Shown here piece after piece: positions 22,605-31,149 of a DNA stretch of 64,000 bases. The notes beneath the pieces were generated by a model. It did not search any database, was not told the DNA's origin, and worked only from the letters and a program-made list of their open reading frames with translations. The DNA lies in contig JANYBN010000014.1 in the NCBI GenBank assembly GCA_025360785.1, positions 33,704 through 97,703 on the forward strand, in the 5' to 3' direction. Within the stretch, counting starts at the first letter, position 1. Every line of letters begins with the position of its first letter. The stretch is from Geobacter sp. (GTDB taxonomy: Bacteria; Desulfobacterota; Desulfuromonadia; Geobacterales; Pseudopelobacteraceae). The position numbers and the translations under genes were made by a program.

Positions 22605-23551
22605 TGAAGACCTTTCCGCAGCTGTTCCAGATTGCGCTCCATCAAATCAAAAAAGGTCACATTTTTGGCCAGATCATCCTTGGACAGGTTATGCGCCCCA
22701 TGAAGCATCAGCACCCCTACCCCCGCCTCCTGAGCCAGCGTTTCGGTCAGACGGGGCGACAGCAACTCTTCGGCAAACAGGTATGTGGCACCGGAAGATC
22801 TGATTTCCCGGACCAGCGCAGCCATGCGCGCGGCAGACGGTTCAGAATCTGACGAAACCCCGCTGAGAGCGTGATACTCCAGCCCGTAGCGACCGGCCAG
22901 ATAACCAAAGGTAAAATGTCCGCCATGGAGAAGTTTTCTGGTTGAGCAGGAGCTGAGACTTTTCCGGTAGCGCTCGTCAAGCGCTGTCAGCCGTGTTTTC
23001 AGAACCTCGGCATTTATACGGTACATGGCGCCGTTGGCCGGATCGGCGGCGATAAAACCGTCAAGAATGGTATCAACCATGAGTGCGGCATTGGTAAAAT
23101 CGAGCCAGACGTGCGGATCCATCCCCTTTTGATCATGGCCATGGTCATCTTTTGCCCCATGGTCATGCTCATCCTTACCCGCACCGGCACGGTAGCTGAC
23201 CCGTTCACCGGCATTGACGACCCTCAGAGTCTTGCTGTCAATCCCGGTGATGATCTTCTCCGCCCACGGCTCCATATATTTGCTGGTATAGATAAACAGC
23301 CCGGCGCGGCTGATCCTGATCATATCCTCCGGCTTCGGTTCGAAGGTATGCGGCTCGACGCCAGGAGGGAGCAGCATCGTCACCTGCGCCTTGTCACCGG
23401 CTATGGTACGGGCAAAGTCGTACAACGGAAACAGGGTCGTGACCACCTGCAGGCCGGTTGCCGGTCTCTGTTCCGCATTTTTGCAGCCGGAGGTGAGCAA
23501 GGTGGTGCAGCAGAGGAGAACCATTATAAGAAAGCAAAGCTTGTACTTCAT
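22589..23551 (-). CDS. znuA: Periplasmic zinc-binding lipoprotein
   Basis: The substrate-binding component of the zinc importer, 320 residues. The N terminus is a lipoprotein signal with the lipobox LLTSGC, so the mature protein is anchored to a membrane. The cluster-9 solute-binding fold is shown by GVEPHTFEPKPEDMIRISRAGLFIY, MDPHVWLDFTNA, LHGGHFTFGYLAGRYGLE and FAEELLSPRLTETLA. A metal-sampling loop rich in His and Asp (DEHDHGAKDDHGHDQ) sits between them, as in ZnuA. Upstream at 23581-23596 is a TGGT-N6-ACCA inverted repeat that could be a Zur-like operator. Ribosome site AAGGAT lies before ATG. Confidence 0.93.
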   Translation of the reverse strand: MKYKLCFLIMVLLCCTTLLTSGCKNAEQRPATGLQVVTTLFPLYDFARTIAGDKAQVTMLLPPGVEPHTFEPKPEDMIRISRAGLFIYTSKYMEPWAEKIITGIDSKTLRVVNAGERVSYRAGAGKDEHDHGAKDDHGHDQKGMDPHVWLDFTNAALMVDTILDGFIAADPANGAMYRINAEVLKTRLTALDERYRKSLSSCSTRKLLHGGHFTFGYLAGRYGLEYHALSGVSSDSEPSAARMAALVREIRSSGATYLFAEELLSPRLTETLAQEAGVGVLMLHGAHNLSKDDLAKNVTFFDLMERNLEQLRKGLQCREK

Positions 23552-23861
23552 ACCATATCCTTTTAAGGTTTTATCTCTACTTGGTGTTTATACCAGCTAC
23601 TACGGAGTTTTGTGGTTATTTTTGTTTCAGCAACCGCTTTATCTGTTTATCGAAATCAGACTCAAACAGCCGATCCATTCAGCTAGCCAAGTTGAACTAT
23701 CCGGAATTTCCGGATAGTTGCCTCCAGGATCTGCGGTGCTGTTTCTGATCCGTAGGTTTTGCTGTTTGGTCATACTGTTCTCTCTTGTCCTGATAATCTA
23801 TCTTGTTCAAGTACGCTGTTTACCCTATAATCACCGTAAATCTAACGTATGGAGTTCATTT
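23552..23861. promoter_or_regulatory. Gap between znuA and the antitoxin gene
   Basis: This 310-bp region holds the znuA promoter on minus and the antitoxin promoter on plus. Visible items: TGGT-N6-ACCA (23582-23595), a possible operator for znuA; a perfect 11-bp inverted repeat AACTATCCGGA-ATT-TCCGGATAGTT (23695-23719); and for the antitoxin TTGTTC (23803-23808), 17-bp spacer, TATAAT (23826-23831). I see no gene of its own here. Confidence 0.5.
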
Positions 23862-24050
23862 ATGCAATTGGCACGGGCAACTATTGAATCCTGTATAGCC
23901 ACGCTTCCGAATGTAGTCGATCAGGAAGACGTCATGTATCGACTGTATCTGCTCGGAAAAATTGAAGCGGGTGAGAGCGATATAAGAGCAGGAAAAACCG
24001 TCGCACATGACGTAGTAATGGAAAGGTTTTCATCTAAATGGCAGAAATAA
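23862..24050 (+). CDS. Type II antitoxin-like protein (orphan)
   Basis: A 62-residue acidic protein within a longer track ORF; I start at the ATG at 23862, which has GGAG seven bases before it. The pattern VMYRLYLLGKIEAGESDIRAGKTVAHDVVMERFSSKW is common in small antitoxins encoded just before RelE/ParE toxins. A perfect TATAAT box lies 30 bp upstream. Its last codons overlap the start of a truncated ParE-like frame, the usual toxin position. The antitoxin therefore appears intact while its toxin is broken. Family name is tentative; the toxin-antitoxin context is fairly clear. Confidence 0.7.
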   Translation: MQLARATIESCIATLPNVVDQEDVMYRLYLLGKIEAGESDIRAGKTVAHDVVMERFSSKWQK

Positions 24051-24139
24051 TCTGGTCAGATAAATCTGTCACTGATCTTGAGCTAATCCATGCCTACATT
24101 GTAATGCCTCAGTCGGAATTGGACTTTCAGGCCGCTTGA
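24038..24139 (+). pseudogene. Truncated ParE/RelE-type toxin remnant
   Basis: A 33-residue frame too short for the track. It begins at an ATG overlapping the antitoxin end and reads MAEIIWSDKSVTDLELIHAY, the usual N terminus of a ParE-family toxin (normally about 90-100 residues). After about 22 residues the match is lost and a stop follows in MPQSELDFQAA. The break point abuts the end of an HsdR stub on the other strand (24141), so one recombination or deletion probably destroyed both genes. Confidence 0.7.
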
Positions 24140-24140
24140 T

Positions 24141-24266
24141 CTAATGGTAAGTCAGCTTCCCCTGAATGAACTCCTGCGCGACCTGGGCAAGATTTTTCAC
24201 ATCCCAGCCAGCTGTTTGAAGTCTTTTGTAGATGAGTTCTTTTCGTGTTTCAGCTTCTGTTTTCAT
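24141..24266 (-). pseudogene. HsdR N-terminal remnant (type I restriction subunit)
   Basis: A 41-residue minus-strand frame reading MKTEAETRKELIYKRLQTAG then WDVKNLAQ. This matches the beginning of type I restriction endonuclease R subunits, which are normally around 800-1100 residues. The frame ends at a TAG one base from the toxin remnant. With no hsdM or hsdS nearby it is the stub of a lost restriction system. Confidence 0.65.
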
Positions 24267-24293
24267 CGGCTCTCAATCAAAAATATCGTCGGG

Positions 24294-25133
24294 TTATTTA
24301 GTCTGTACACTCCGCAGCCGTATGCCATCCTGTGGCATGGAGATAAGACTCTCTTTGTAAAGCCCGCCGACCGCTTTTTTAAAGCTCTTTTTACTCATAC
24401 GGAGCAGTTCGGCAATCGCTTCCGGAGAGCTTTTATCGGTCAAAAGTAGAAAACCGTTGTGCGCCGCCAGGGCTGCCAGAATGGTCTCACGGTCATTGAA
24501 CGCCTCCTGCGCCCCCCCGATTCGCAGCGTGACATCGACTTTGCCGTCGTCCCTGATATTTTTGACGTAGCCGCGCAGACGCTCGCCGCACTTCGGCTTA
24601 ATGGCAAGCTCGGTATGAAAGAGCAGCCCACCGAAACTGTTATTGATAATGACCTTGGCGCCCAGATCCGTATAGGCATAGACAAGCAGATCGACCTCAT
24701 CGCCTGCGGCTAAACTGTTATCCACCGGTAAGATGAATTTATCCAGCTTAGTAGTGGCGACAATCCGGCCGGTGGAGTGGAGATAAATCCGTACCAGCAC
24801 CTGATCCCCGCGCCTGACCGGTTCGGTTTGCTCACCAAACGGCAGCAGCAGATCTTTTTCGAGTCCCCAGTCAAGGAACGAGCCGACGGTGGTTGTTTCC
24901 AGCACCTTCAGGATGGCGAAATCGCCCACTACGGCGCGCGGTTTTTTGGTCGTCGCAGTCAATCGCTCTTCAGAATCGACATACACAAACACTTCCAGAA
25001 CCGTACCCGCTTCCGCACCTTCCGGCACAAGACGCAAAGGGAGCAGCACATCCCCTTCGTCCGTCTTGAAAACAGCGCCTGATGGGGTGATGCGGGTTAT
25101 GGCCAGATGATTATAGTTACCTGTTTTAAGCAT
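24294..25133 (-). CDS. S1-like RNA-binding protein, CvfB/YitL family
   Basis: A 279-residue cytoplasmic protein made of S1-type beta-barrel domains followed by a winged-helix end. The N-terminal barrel contains GDVLLPLRLVPEGAEAGTVLEVFVY; the second has VGSFLDWGLEKDLLLPFGEQ, the CvfB signature; a third reads GYVKNIRDDGKVDVTLR. The C terminus SPEAIAELLRMSKKSFKKAVGGLYKE is the family winged helix. CvfB proteins bind RNA and influence virulence-factor or stress gene expression in Gram-positive bacteria; the role here is unknown. It stands 10 bp after the J-domain/LRR gene on the same strand and probably belongs to that operon. Confidence 0.9.
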   Translation of the reverse strand: MLKTGNYNHLAITRITPSGAVFKTDEGDVLLPLRLVPEGAEAGTVLEVFVYVDSEERLTATTKKPRAVVGDFAILKVLETTTVGSFLDWGLEKDLLLPFGEQTEPVRRGDQVLVRIYLHSTGRIVATTKLDKFILPVDNSLAAGDEVDLLVYAYTDLGAKVIINNSFGGLLFHTELAIKPKCGERLRGYVKNIRDDGKVDVTLRIGGAQEAFNDRETILAALAAHNGFLLLTDKSSPEAIAELLRMSKKSFKKAVGGLYKESLISMPQDGIRLRSVQTK

Positions 25134-25143
25134 AAAATTCTCC

Positions 25144-26472
25144 CTAACTTTGATAGCGCCACTTGAAGTTAACCGTTTTGCAGTCGGGCATGGCCCTCCG
25201 GAACAGGTTCAAACCTTCCTCCGTGGCATTTGTCCCGCTGCAGGTCAGCCATTTCAATCCCGGCACCTGCACAAGATTGAAAATACCCTTGTCGCCAATA
25301 GCGGTATGGTAAATTGATATTCGCTGCAGGGAACTGAAGGGTCGCAGCAGCGCCAACCCCTGATCGCTGATACTGGTATCGGAGAGATATAACTCCTGCA
25401 GACCGGTCAGATGCGAAATATGATTCATGATCAAGTCATCGCAATTATAGAGGAACAGAGATTGAAGATCATCGGGTTTCAGCTCTTTCAGAAAGCCGGT
25501 ATTCATACCATTTTCAACTTTTACATCCAACCGCAGAGAGGTATCAAGGAATATCTCTTTGGCGCCTCGTGCAATGCCGATGCGCTGCCAGTCTCTGAAA
25601 TCAATCGAAGATGCTTTGCGAATAAAGAGCGTTCCGCAGTTCAGTTCTGACGGAAAGATAACAATTCGAGTTTCGAAGAGGGTGGCATTTGCTCCGTCTT
25701 GCCCTTCTGTTTCACCACGAGCTGTTGACAAGCGCCGCCGGATCCGGGCTATATCCAGATCAACACTTGCCGCCATCTCTGCCAGAAGATCGACCCCGTC
25801 AGCCAGAGCATCGTCCACCCTCAGTTTGAAATGGTATATGTCGGTATGTTTCAGCTCTTCGGTCTGGCGGACAACCGCATGAATATTTTGCTGAATCGCA
25901 GCCAGTTGACGGATGACGCGCACCAGCTCAAGTGCGATATCCAGTTCCGATCCGTATATTACCGGCGCTTGCTCCCACTCACTCAGCAGATCAATCAGTA
26001 CCTGGCGATTTCCGGTTTGATACGCTTCGTTGGCAAGCGACATCAGTTCCTGTCTGCGCAGACGTTCAACCTCATCGGCAGCAAGATCAGGGTGAACCGC
26101 TTTGGCCACGCCACGATACAAAGACTTGAGGCTGAGATTGGCCGCATCCTGAGGCGCTTCCTCATCATCAAGCAAATCGGTGGTGTGCTGGAAGTGAGTG
26201 TAAGAAGGTGATTGTTTCAGTGATTCAGAAGAACCTTCTCCAGTCGATTCTCCCAGCAGTCCCTTTAACTGCCATTCAAGATCTTCCAAAGTCTGAATCC
26301 TGACTCCAAGAATATCCTCATACACCTGTTCGAACATTCTTATTACAGACTTCAGGCGGTTGTAATCCTGTTCACGTCGCTGAAGATCGGCTTTAACCCT
26401 GGCCAACTGCTGATATTTGTGTTCCAGCTCAATCTCTTCGGGGGTCTTCAGCCGGTTTTTGAATGGGGTCAT
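25144..26472 (-). CDS. Coiled-coil, J-domain and leucine-rich-repeat protein
   Basis: An unusual multidomain cytoplasmic protein of 442 residues. Residues about 10-70 are a charged coiled coil (EEIELEHKYQQLARVKADLQ). A J domain follows at about 110-165, with the DnaK-contact motif HPD in LYRGVAKAVHPDLA near residue 127. A helical middle leads to a C-terminal block of about five leucine-rich-type repeats (LTGLQELYLSDTSISDQGLAL, FSSLQRISIYHTAIGDKGI). I start at the ATG at 26472, whose ATGA overlaps the stop of the Hda-like gene; the track uses a TTG nine bases earlier. It could recruit DnaK to a partner held by the repeats. I know no named family with this order. Confidence 0.82.
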   Translation of the reverse strand: MTPFKNRLKTPEEIELEHKYQQLARVKADLQRREQDYNRLKSVIRMFEQVYEDILGVRIQTLEDLEWQLKGLLGESTGEGSSESLKQSPSYTHFQHTTDLLDDEEAPQDAANLSLKSLYRGVAKAVHPDLAADEVERLRRQELMSLANEAYQTGNRQVLIDLLSEWEQAPVIYGSELDIALELVRVIRQLAAIQQNIHAVVRQTEELKHTDIYHFKLRVDDALADGVDLLAEMAASVDLDIARIRRRLSTARGETEGQDGANATLFETRIVIFPSELNCGTLFIRKASSIDFRDWQRIGIARGAKEIFLDTSLRLDVKVENGMNTGFLKELKPDDLQSLFLYNCDDLIMNHISHLTGLQELYLSDTSISDQGLALLRPFSSLQRISIYHTAIGDKGIFNLVQVPGLKWLTCSGTNATEEGLNLFRRAMPDCKTVNFKWRYQS

Positions 26473-27161
26473 GGCGAGCAACCTGCCAGCGTCTTTTCGC
26501 GGACTTCGCGGGCCAGCGGCAGTGTGATGCGTCGTTTTTCAGACATTGAAAAACGGTATAACTGATGGAATGCGGCAATCAAAGCGCCAACTTCTCGACT
26601 GGTGGTTGCCAGCACATAATCAACCACATCATCAGGGATCCTGATTTGATGATCTTCAGCCACTTTCTTGATAATCATACTTCTGGAGCTGTCATCAGAG
26701 GTATCAAGCCTGGCGACAAGTCCCCATAACAGGCGGGAAGTCAGATGATCATCCAAATTGGCAAGATCACGCGGGGGGGCGGCGCCGGCCATGGCAATTA
26801 TACGACCGGAAGTGTGAAATTCATTGAACAACTGCCACAGAGCCCTCCGCAGATCAGGATCATCCGGCATATCTTGCAGGTCATCCACCACAAGCCCGTC
26901 TGCGGCGCAAAATGTCGATACAAGATGCTCCGGGGAGACCGGTTCATGGAGCGAAAGGTAAGGGAACTTACTGCCGGCTATGGAGCGCAGCAGATGGGTT
27001 TTGCCTGATCCGGAGGGGCCGTAAAGGTATATCAGGCTTTCGGAATCGGAGGGATCGACAATCCTCAGCGCAAACTTGAGTGCAGCTGAGTTTCCTTCGC
27101 AGGAAACAAAGCTGTCAAAACTGAAACTCGGGATAACTGGAAAGTCGAAGAACTGCTGCAT
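26469..27161 (-). CDS. DnaA-related AAA+ ATPase, Hda-like
   Basis: A 230-residue AAA+ protein resembling the central domain of DnaA and the replication regulator Hda. It has an N-terminal SFVSCEGNSAALKFA box, Walker A LYGPSGSGKTHLLRS, Walker B DGLVVDDLQDMP and the arginine region HLTSRLLWGLVARL. The C-terminal lid helices end in SREVGALIAAFHQLYRFS. No DnaA DNA-binding domain IV is present. The track start lies inside ruvB; the ATG at 27161, one base past the ruvB stop, gives MQQFFDFPVIPSFSFDSFV. Hda acts with the sliding clamp to turn off DnaA; I see no certain clamp motif beyond the QQFFDFP start, which does resemble the QL(S/D)LF-type peptide of Hda. Confidence 0.85.
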   Translation of the reverse strand: MQQFFDFPVIPSFSFDSFVSCEGNSAALKFALRIVDPSDSESLIYLYGPSGSGKTHLLRSIAGSKFPYLSLHEPVSPEHLVSTFCAADGLVVDDLQDMPDDPDLRRALWQLFNEFHTSGRIIAMAGAAPPRDLANLDDHLTSRLLWGLVARLDTSDDSSRSMIIKKVAEDHQIRIPDDVVDYVLATTSREVGALIAAFHQLYRFSMSEKRRITLPLAREVREKTLAGCSP

Positions 27162-27162
27162 A

Positions 27163-28194
27163 CTAGAACAAAGCCGCCTGGGAGGTTTCCGGGGCGATAC
27201 GGCCGAAATGCAGATAGGCCGCGCGGGTAGCAACTCTGCCGCGCGGGGTGCGATTGATAAAACCGTTCTGAATAAGGAACGGCTCATAGACATCCTCAAT
27301 GGTATCACTCTCTTCACTGATGGCGGCAGCAATAGTGTCCAGCCCCACCGGTCCCCCGCCGAACTTGTCGATAATCGTCAGCAGGATCATGCGATCCATC
27401 TGGTCAAAACCCATCTCGTCGATCTCAAGCAGCTTAAGAGTCTGCCGCACGACATCAAGAGTTATGACACCATCGGCACGTACCTGGGCGTAGTCACGCA
27501 CACGGCGCAGAAGACGGTTGGCTATCCGTGGGGTTCCCCTGCTGCGGCGAGCCAGCTCGGATGCCCCCCGGGGATCTATTTCCATTCCGAGAATGCCGGA
27601 TGATCGGCAGATGATGGTGGAGAGTTCGTCATACGTGTAAAATTCCAGGCGCGATATTACCCCGAAGCGATCACGCAGCGGCGAGGAAAGGAGTCCGGCC
27701 CTGGTGGTGGCGCCAACCAGCGTAAAACGGGGCAGATCCAGCTTGATCGAGCGGGCGCTCGGTCCCTGGCCGATTATGATATCAAGCTGATAATCCTCCA
27801 TGGCCGGATATAGGATTTCTTCGACAACATGGGAAATACGGTGAATTTCGTCGATAAAAAGGACGTCATGCGGTTCAAGGTTGGTAAGAATGGCAGCGAG
27901 GTCACCAGGGCGCTCGATGACCGGCCCCGAGGTGGACTTGATGTTGACCCCCATCTCACAGGCGATGATATTTGCCAGCGTCGTCTTGCCAAGCCCTGGC
28001 GGCCCATACAGCAGGACATGATCAAGCGCCTCCCCCCGCCCCTTGGCGGCATCAATAAACAGGCGCAGGTTGCCTTTGATCTTCTCCTGACCGATATAGT
28101 CATCGAAGGATCGAGGGCGCAGGGTCGTGTCATACTGGGAGTCATCGTCCCGTTTTTCAGGAGTAATGGTACGAATTGTACTTGAGTCCGTCAC
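27163..28194 (-). CDS. ruvB: Holliday junction branch migration helicase RuvB
   Basis: The hexameric AAA+ motor that, with RuvA, drives Holliday-junction branch migration in recombinational repair. The 343-residue length is normal. Seen motifs are [19 protein letters not shown], Walker [13 protein letters not shown], Walker [13 protein letters not shown], sensor 1 in [20 protein letters not shown], and the winged-helix end [20 protein letters not shown]. It overlaps hisS by four bases and is followed one base later by the Hda-like gene. The usual neighbours ruvA and ruvC are not in this window, so ruvB is separated from them here. Confidence 0.97.
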   Translation of the reverse strand: MTDSSTIRTITPEKRDDDSQYDTTLRPRSFDDYIGQEKIKGNLRLFIDAAKGRGEALDHVLLYGPPGLGKTTLANIIACEMGVNIKSTSGPVIERPGDLAAILTNLEPHDVLFIDEIHRISHVVEEILYPAMEDYQLDIIIGQGPSARSIKLDLPRFTLVGATTRAGLLSSPLRDRFGVISRLEFYTYDELSTIICRSSGILGMEIDPRGASELARRSRGTPRIANRLLRRVRDYAQVRADGVITLDVVRQTLKLLEIDEMGFDQMDRMILLTIIDKFGGGPVGLDTIAAAISEESDTIEDVYEPFLIQNGFINRTPRGRVATRAAYLHFGRIAPETSQAALF

Positions 28195-29447
28195 TTTTCC
28201 GACTTCCTGACCAGTAACTGTATCTCGTCGACCGTCAGTGCGACATCGCTCTGGAGGCCGTCTTCCATCCGCTTGAAGGAGGCTCGGCCCGAAGTCACCT
28301 CGTTTTCACCTATGACAACGCTATAGCAAGCCTTTAGCTTGTCAGCTCTACGCATCTGACTTTTCAGGCTTTTTCCTTCGTAATCCATCTCAACGCGAAC
28401 ACCGGTCTTCAACAGACCATCCATCAAGCGGAAGGCGACGTCACGCTCCCCTGCCCCCATTGTGGCGATAAACAAATCGGGTGATGAAGCAAAATCCTGA
28501 CTTCCGAGCAGCAGCGCAACCCGCTCAAGCCCCATCGCAAAGCCGATACCAGGGATGGCCGGTCCGCCCAGCTGAGAGATCAGACCATCATAGCGCCCAC
28601 CTGCGGCAACAGCAGACTGCGAACCGAGCAGTCCGGTAACCATCTCAAAGGTTGTGCGGGTATAGTAATCCAAACCACGCACCATGCGGGAATTGATACT
28701 GTAAGGGGTAGACGAAATGTCGAGATAGCGGCGCACACTGCTGAAATGATCATCACATCCGCTGCAGAGGTGCTCAAGCACAGACGGAGCGCCAACAGTC
28801 GCTTCAATACAGCCCTGCGACTTGCAATCCAGTGTTCGAAGGGGATTGGTGTCAAAGCGCCGTTTGCAATCTTCGCAAAGATGCTCCATCCGCTCTTCCA
28901 GAAAACTGCGCAAAGCCGCCCGGTAGGCTGGCCGGCACTCCGGGCAGCCGAGAGAATTTATCTGAAGCGTCGGCTCGGTCAAGCCGATTTCGCGAAAGAA
29001 CGAAGTCAGCATATTCAAAACCTGAGCGTCAGCCAGCGGATCGTTGACACCGGTGATTTCGGCGCCGATCTGATGGAACTGCCGGTAACGACCCTTTTGC
29101 GGCCGTTCATAGCGGAACATCGGTCCCAGATAGTATAATTTTGCAATCGGGTCCTGTGCATACATCTTGTGTTCGATGAACGCCCTCATGACTCCGGCGG
29201 TTCCTTCCGGCCGAAGCGTGACGCTGGTACCACCCTTGTCAACGAAGGTGTACATCTCTTTTTCCACGATATCAGTCGCGTCGCCAATCGAACGGCAGAA
29301 GAGCTCGGTTTTCTCCATTACAGGGACCCTGATCTCACCAAAGCCGTTCAGCTCAAATACCCGGCGGGCCGTCTGTTCGATATATTGCCAGCGTCCGGTT
29401 TCATCCGGAAGAATATCATTAAAACCCTTGACTGCAGTAAGTGCCAC
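28191..29447 (-). CDS. hisS: Histidyl-tRNA synthetase
   Basis: A class II aminoacyl-tRNA synthetase of 418 residues that charges tRNA-His. Motif 2 region [20 protein letters not shown], the His-binding [12 protein letters not shown] and motif 3 in [17 protein letters not shown] are present. The start is GTG at 29447 with GAGG six bases before it, giving [17 protein letters not shown] cysteine-rich stretch in the insertion domain ([24 protein letters not shown]) suggests a bound zinc, seen in some bacterial HisRS. First gene of a run with ruvB, hda-like, J-domain and cvfB-like genes. Confidence 0.97.
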   Translation of the reverse strand: MALTAVKGFNDILPDETGRWQYIEQTARRVFELNGFGEIRVPVMEKTELFCRSIGDATDIVEKEMYTFVDKGGTSVTLRPEGTAGVMRAFIEHKMYAQDPIAKLYYLGPMFRYERPQKGRYRQFHQIGAEITGVNDPLADAQVLNMLTSFFREIGLTEPTLQINSLGCPECRPAYRAALRSFLEERMEHLCEDCKRRFDTNPLRTLDCKSQGCIEATVGAPSVLEHLCSGCDDHFSSVRRYLDISSTPYSINSRMVRGLDYYTRTTFEMVTGLLGSQSAVAAGGRYDGLISQLGGPAIPGIGFAMGLERVALLLGSQDFASSPDLFIATMGAGERDVAFRLMDGLLKTGVRVEMDYEGKSLKSQMRRADKLKACYSVVIGENEVTSGRASFKRMEDGLQSDVALTVDEIQLLVRKSEK

Positions 29448-29479
29448 TTTTCACCTCATGGGTAGTAAGCGATAAAACC

Positions 29480-29589
29480 AAAACCCAACCACCCCCAGCC
29501 CCTTTGTAAGGAGTGGAGCTAAAGTCCCCCTCCTATTTCGCTTAGAAGCGCCTACTTTTGGTAGGAGGGGTTAGGGGTGGTAAGGTTTT
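29480..29589. repeat. Dispersed inverted-repeat element upstream of hisS
   Basis: Arms of 24 bp (29480-29503 and 29566-29589) are complementary at about 20 positions. An inner inverted repeat CCCTCCTA/TAGGAGGG (about 29528-29569) and a small CGCTT-AGA-AGCG hairpin lie between. The right arm shares AGGGGTT..GGGGTGGTAAGGTTT with the element before recB, and its core with the lctP-glcD hairpin. It lies between two minus-strand genes and could end the REC-GAF-GGDEF transcript. Confidence 0.75.
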
Positions 29590-29608
29590 GATTTAATATT
29601 GGATTTAT

Positions 29609-30973
29609 TCAAACGATGCCGGTTACGCGCTGGACACGATTTTTTCCGGAGGTTTTGCCGACGTACATGGCTTTGTCGGCCATTTCAAGCAGTATATCCT
29701 TTGATGCGGCATCATCCGGACAGCAGGCATAACCGATACTGCAGGTCAAACGAATGGCCTGACCTTCTGCGCCCGAAAAATGATGAGCCTCAACCTGCCT
29801 GCGGATACGTTCAGCAACCAGATCAGCTGTTACACAGGATGTTTCAACCAGAATTGCGGTATATTCATCGCCGCCATAGCGGATAACAATATCGACATCA
29901 CGGACCGATTTTTTGATGAGGGCGCCGAACTCAGCCAGAACCCGACTGCCGACCATATGGCCATAAACATCATTGACCTGTTTGAACGAATCAACGTCGA
30001 TAAAAAGTACAGCCAGGTGCGAGGCATATCGCTCTACCCGCTTCATTTCGCGCTCAAGAGCGATATCGAGATAACGATGGTTATAGAGGCCGCTGACATC
30101 ATCAATAAACAGCAAATCCTTGGCTTTGGAAAACGATTCGGCATTTTCAAAGGCGCGCAAGGATTGTTCGATCAAAAACAGGATATTCTTTCTGCATTTC
30201 GTAATATCGGGTAGAACGCTGGCGGGGTTGTTCAGCAGTACGATCATGCCGAACGTCGCAGCGTGACTGTAAACCGGAATCAACAAGGCTTCAGAGAACC
30301 CCTCCGAATTGAATGACTGTGAAAGGTGCAGATGCTGGATTGAAAACTCTGCTGCGGTAGATGAGGCAAGTCGAGCCTGAATCTCATCCGAAAGGGATTT
30401 ACCCAATTTAGATGAAATCCCTTTGGCTATTTTTAGCTCAAGAGCGTCTTCAACCATAAAAAAGCCGATGGCGCTGCCAAGCCCCGCTTCGCGGGCGACC
30501 GCTTCCACCAGAAGAAGATACAGGTGTTCACTGTCCATACAGCCGGCAATGGCCTGACTGGCACGGAACAGAGAAACCATATTTTTCAGTTCTACGTTTT
30601 CGTCAAGAAGACGGCGCTGCTGAATGCACTGAGCAACGGAATGCCTGAATTCATCGGGATTAACAGGTTTTATGAGATAATCTCTGGCACCATGCTTCAG
30701 GGCAAAAATCGCGGATTCCAGATTCGCATTACCGGTGACCATGATGACATCAACAGTCGGATGGCTTTCACGTACCCGTGACAGGATTTCAAGACCACTG
30801 ATATCCGGCATGACCAGATCGGTAATAACCAGTGAATATTGCCCTTTGGCAAGCATTTCAAGCCCGTCACTTCCGCATGAGGCTGTTTCAACCTGGTACC
30901 CCTCAGCATTCAGCAGGTTTGAGAACATTTCCCTGAAAAAACGGTCATCTTCAACTAACAGGATTGTATCCAT
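29609..30973 (-). CDS. Response regulator with GAF-like and diguanylate cyclase domains
   Basis: A 454-residue REC-linker-GAF-GGDEF protein. The receiver (1-120) has LLVEDDRFFR, the phosphoacceptor in VITDLVMPDISG and DYLIKPVNPDE. Residues about 140-290 look like a GAF domain (FRASQAIAGCMDSEHLYLLLVEAVAREAG, LLIPVYSHAATFGMIVLL). The GGDEF domain (about 300-454) has an RxxD site (RDVD) and the active motif GGDEY, so it should make c-di-GMP under feedback control. The track uses a GTG at 31003; I prefer ATG at 30973, which begins at the receiver with MDTILLVEDD. Divergent from aguA, with a 176-bp gap. No cognate kinase is adjacent. Confidence 0.92.
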   Translation of the reverse strand: MDTILLVEDDRFFREMFSNLLNAEGYQVETASCGSDGLEMLAKGQYSLVITDLVMPDISGLEILSRVRESHPTVDVIMVTGNANLESAIFALKHGARDYLIKPVNPDEFRHSVAQCIQQRRLLDENVELKNMVSLFRASQAIAGCMDSEHLYLLLVEAVAREAGLGSAIGFFMVEDALELKIAKGISSKLGKSLSDEIQARLASSTAAEFSIQHLHLSQSFNSEGFSEALLIPVYSHAATFGMIVLLNNPASVLPDITKCRKNILFLIEQSLRAFENAESFSKAKDLLFIDDVSGLYNHRYLDIALEREMKRVERYASHLAVLFIDVDSFKQVNDVYGHMVGSRVLAEFGALIKKSVRDVDIVIRYGGDEYTAILVETSCVTADLVAERIRRQVEAHHFSGAEGQAIRLTCSIGYACCPDDAASKDILLEMADKAMYVGKTSGKNRVQRVTGIV

Positions 30974-31149
30974 GTGAACGTCGCCCGATAAAATAAATTG
31001 CACAAATTTATCTTATCTATGTACTCTATTTCACTGTAAAGAGTCAATGTCATTCCAAAAAACCAGCCTTGCAAGACAACGTGTAAATGTTCTATAATCG
31101 TGTTTTTCTCGTACCCCTTTAAATACCTGCAACGCCAACGCTCAAAATA

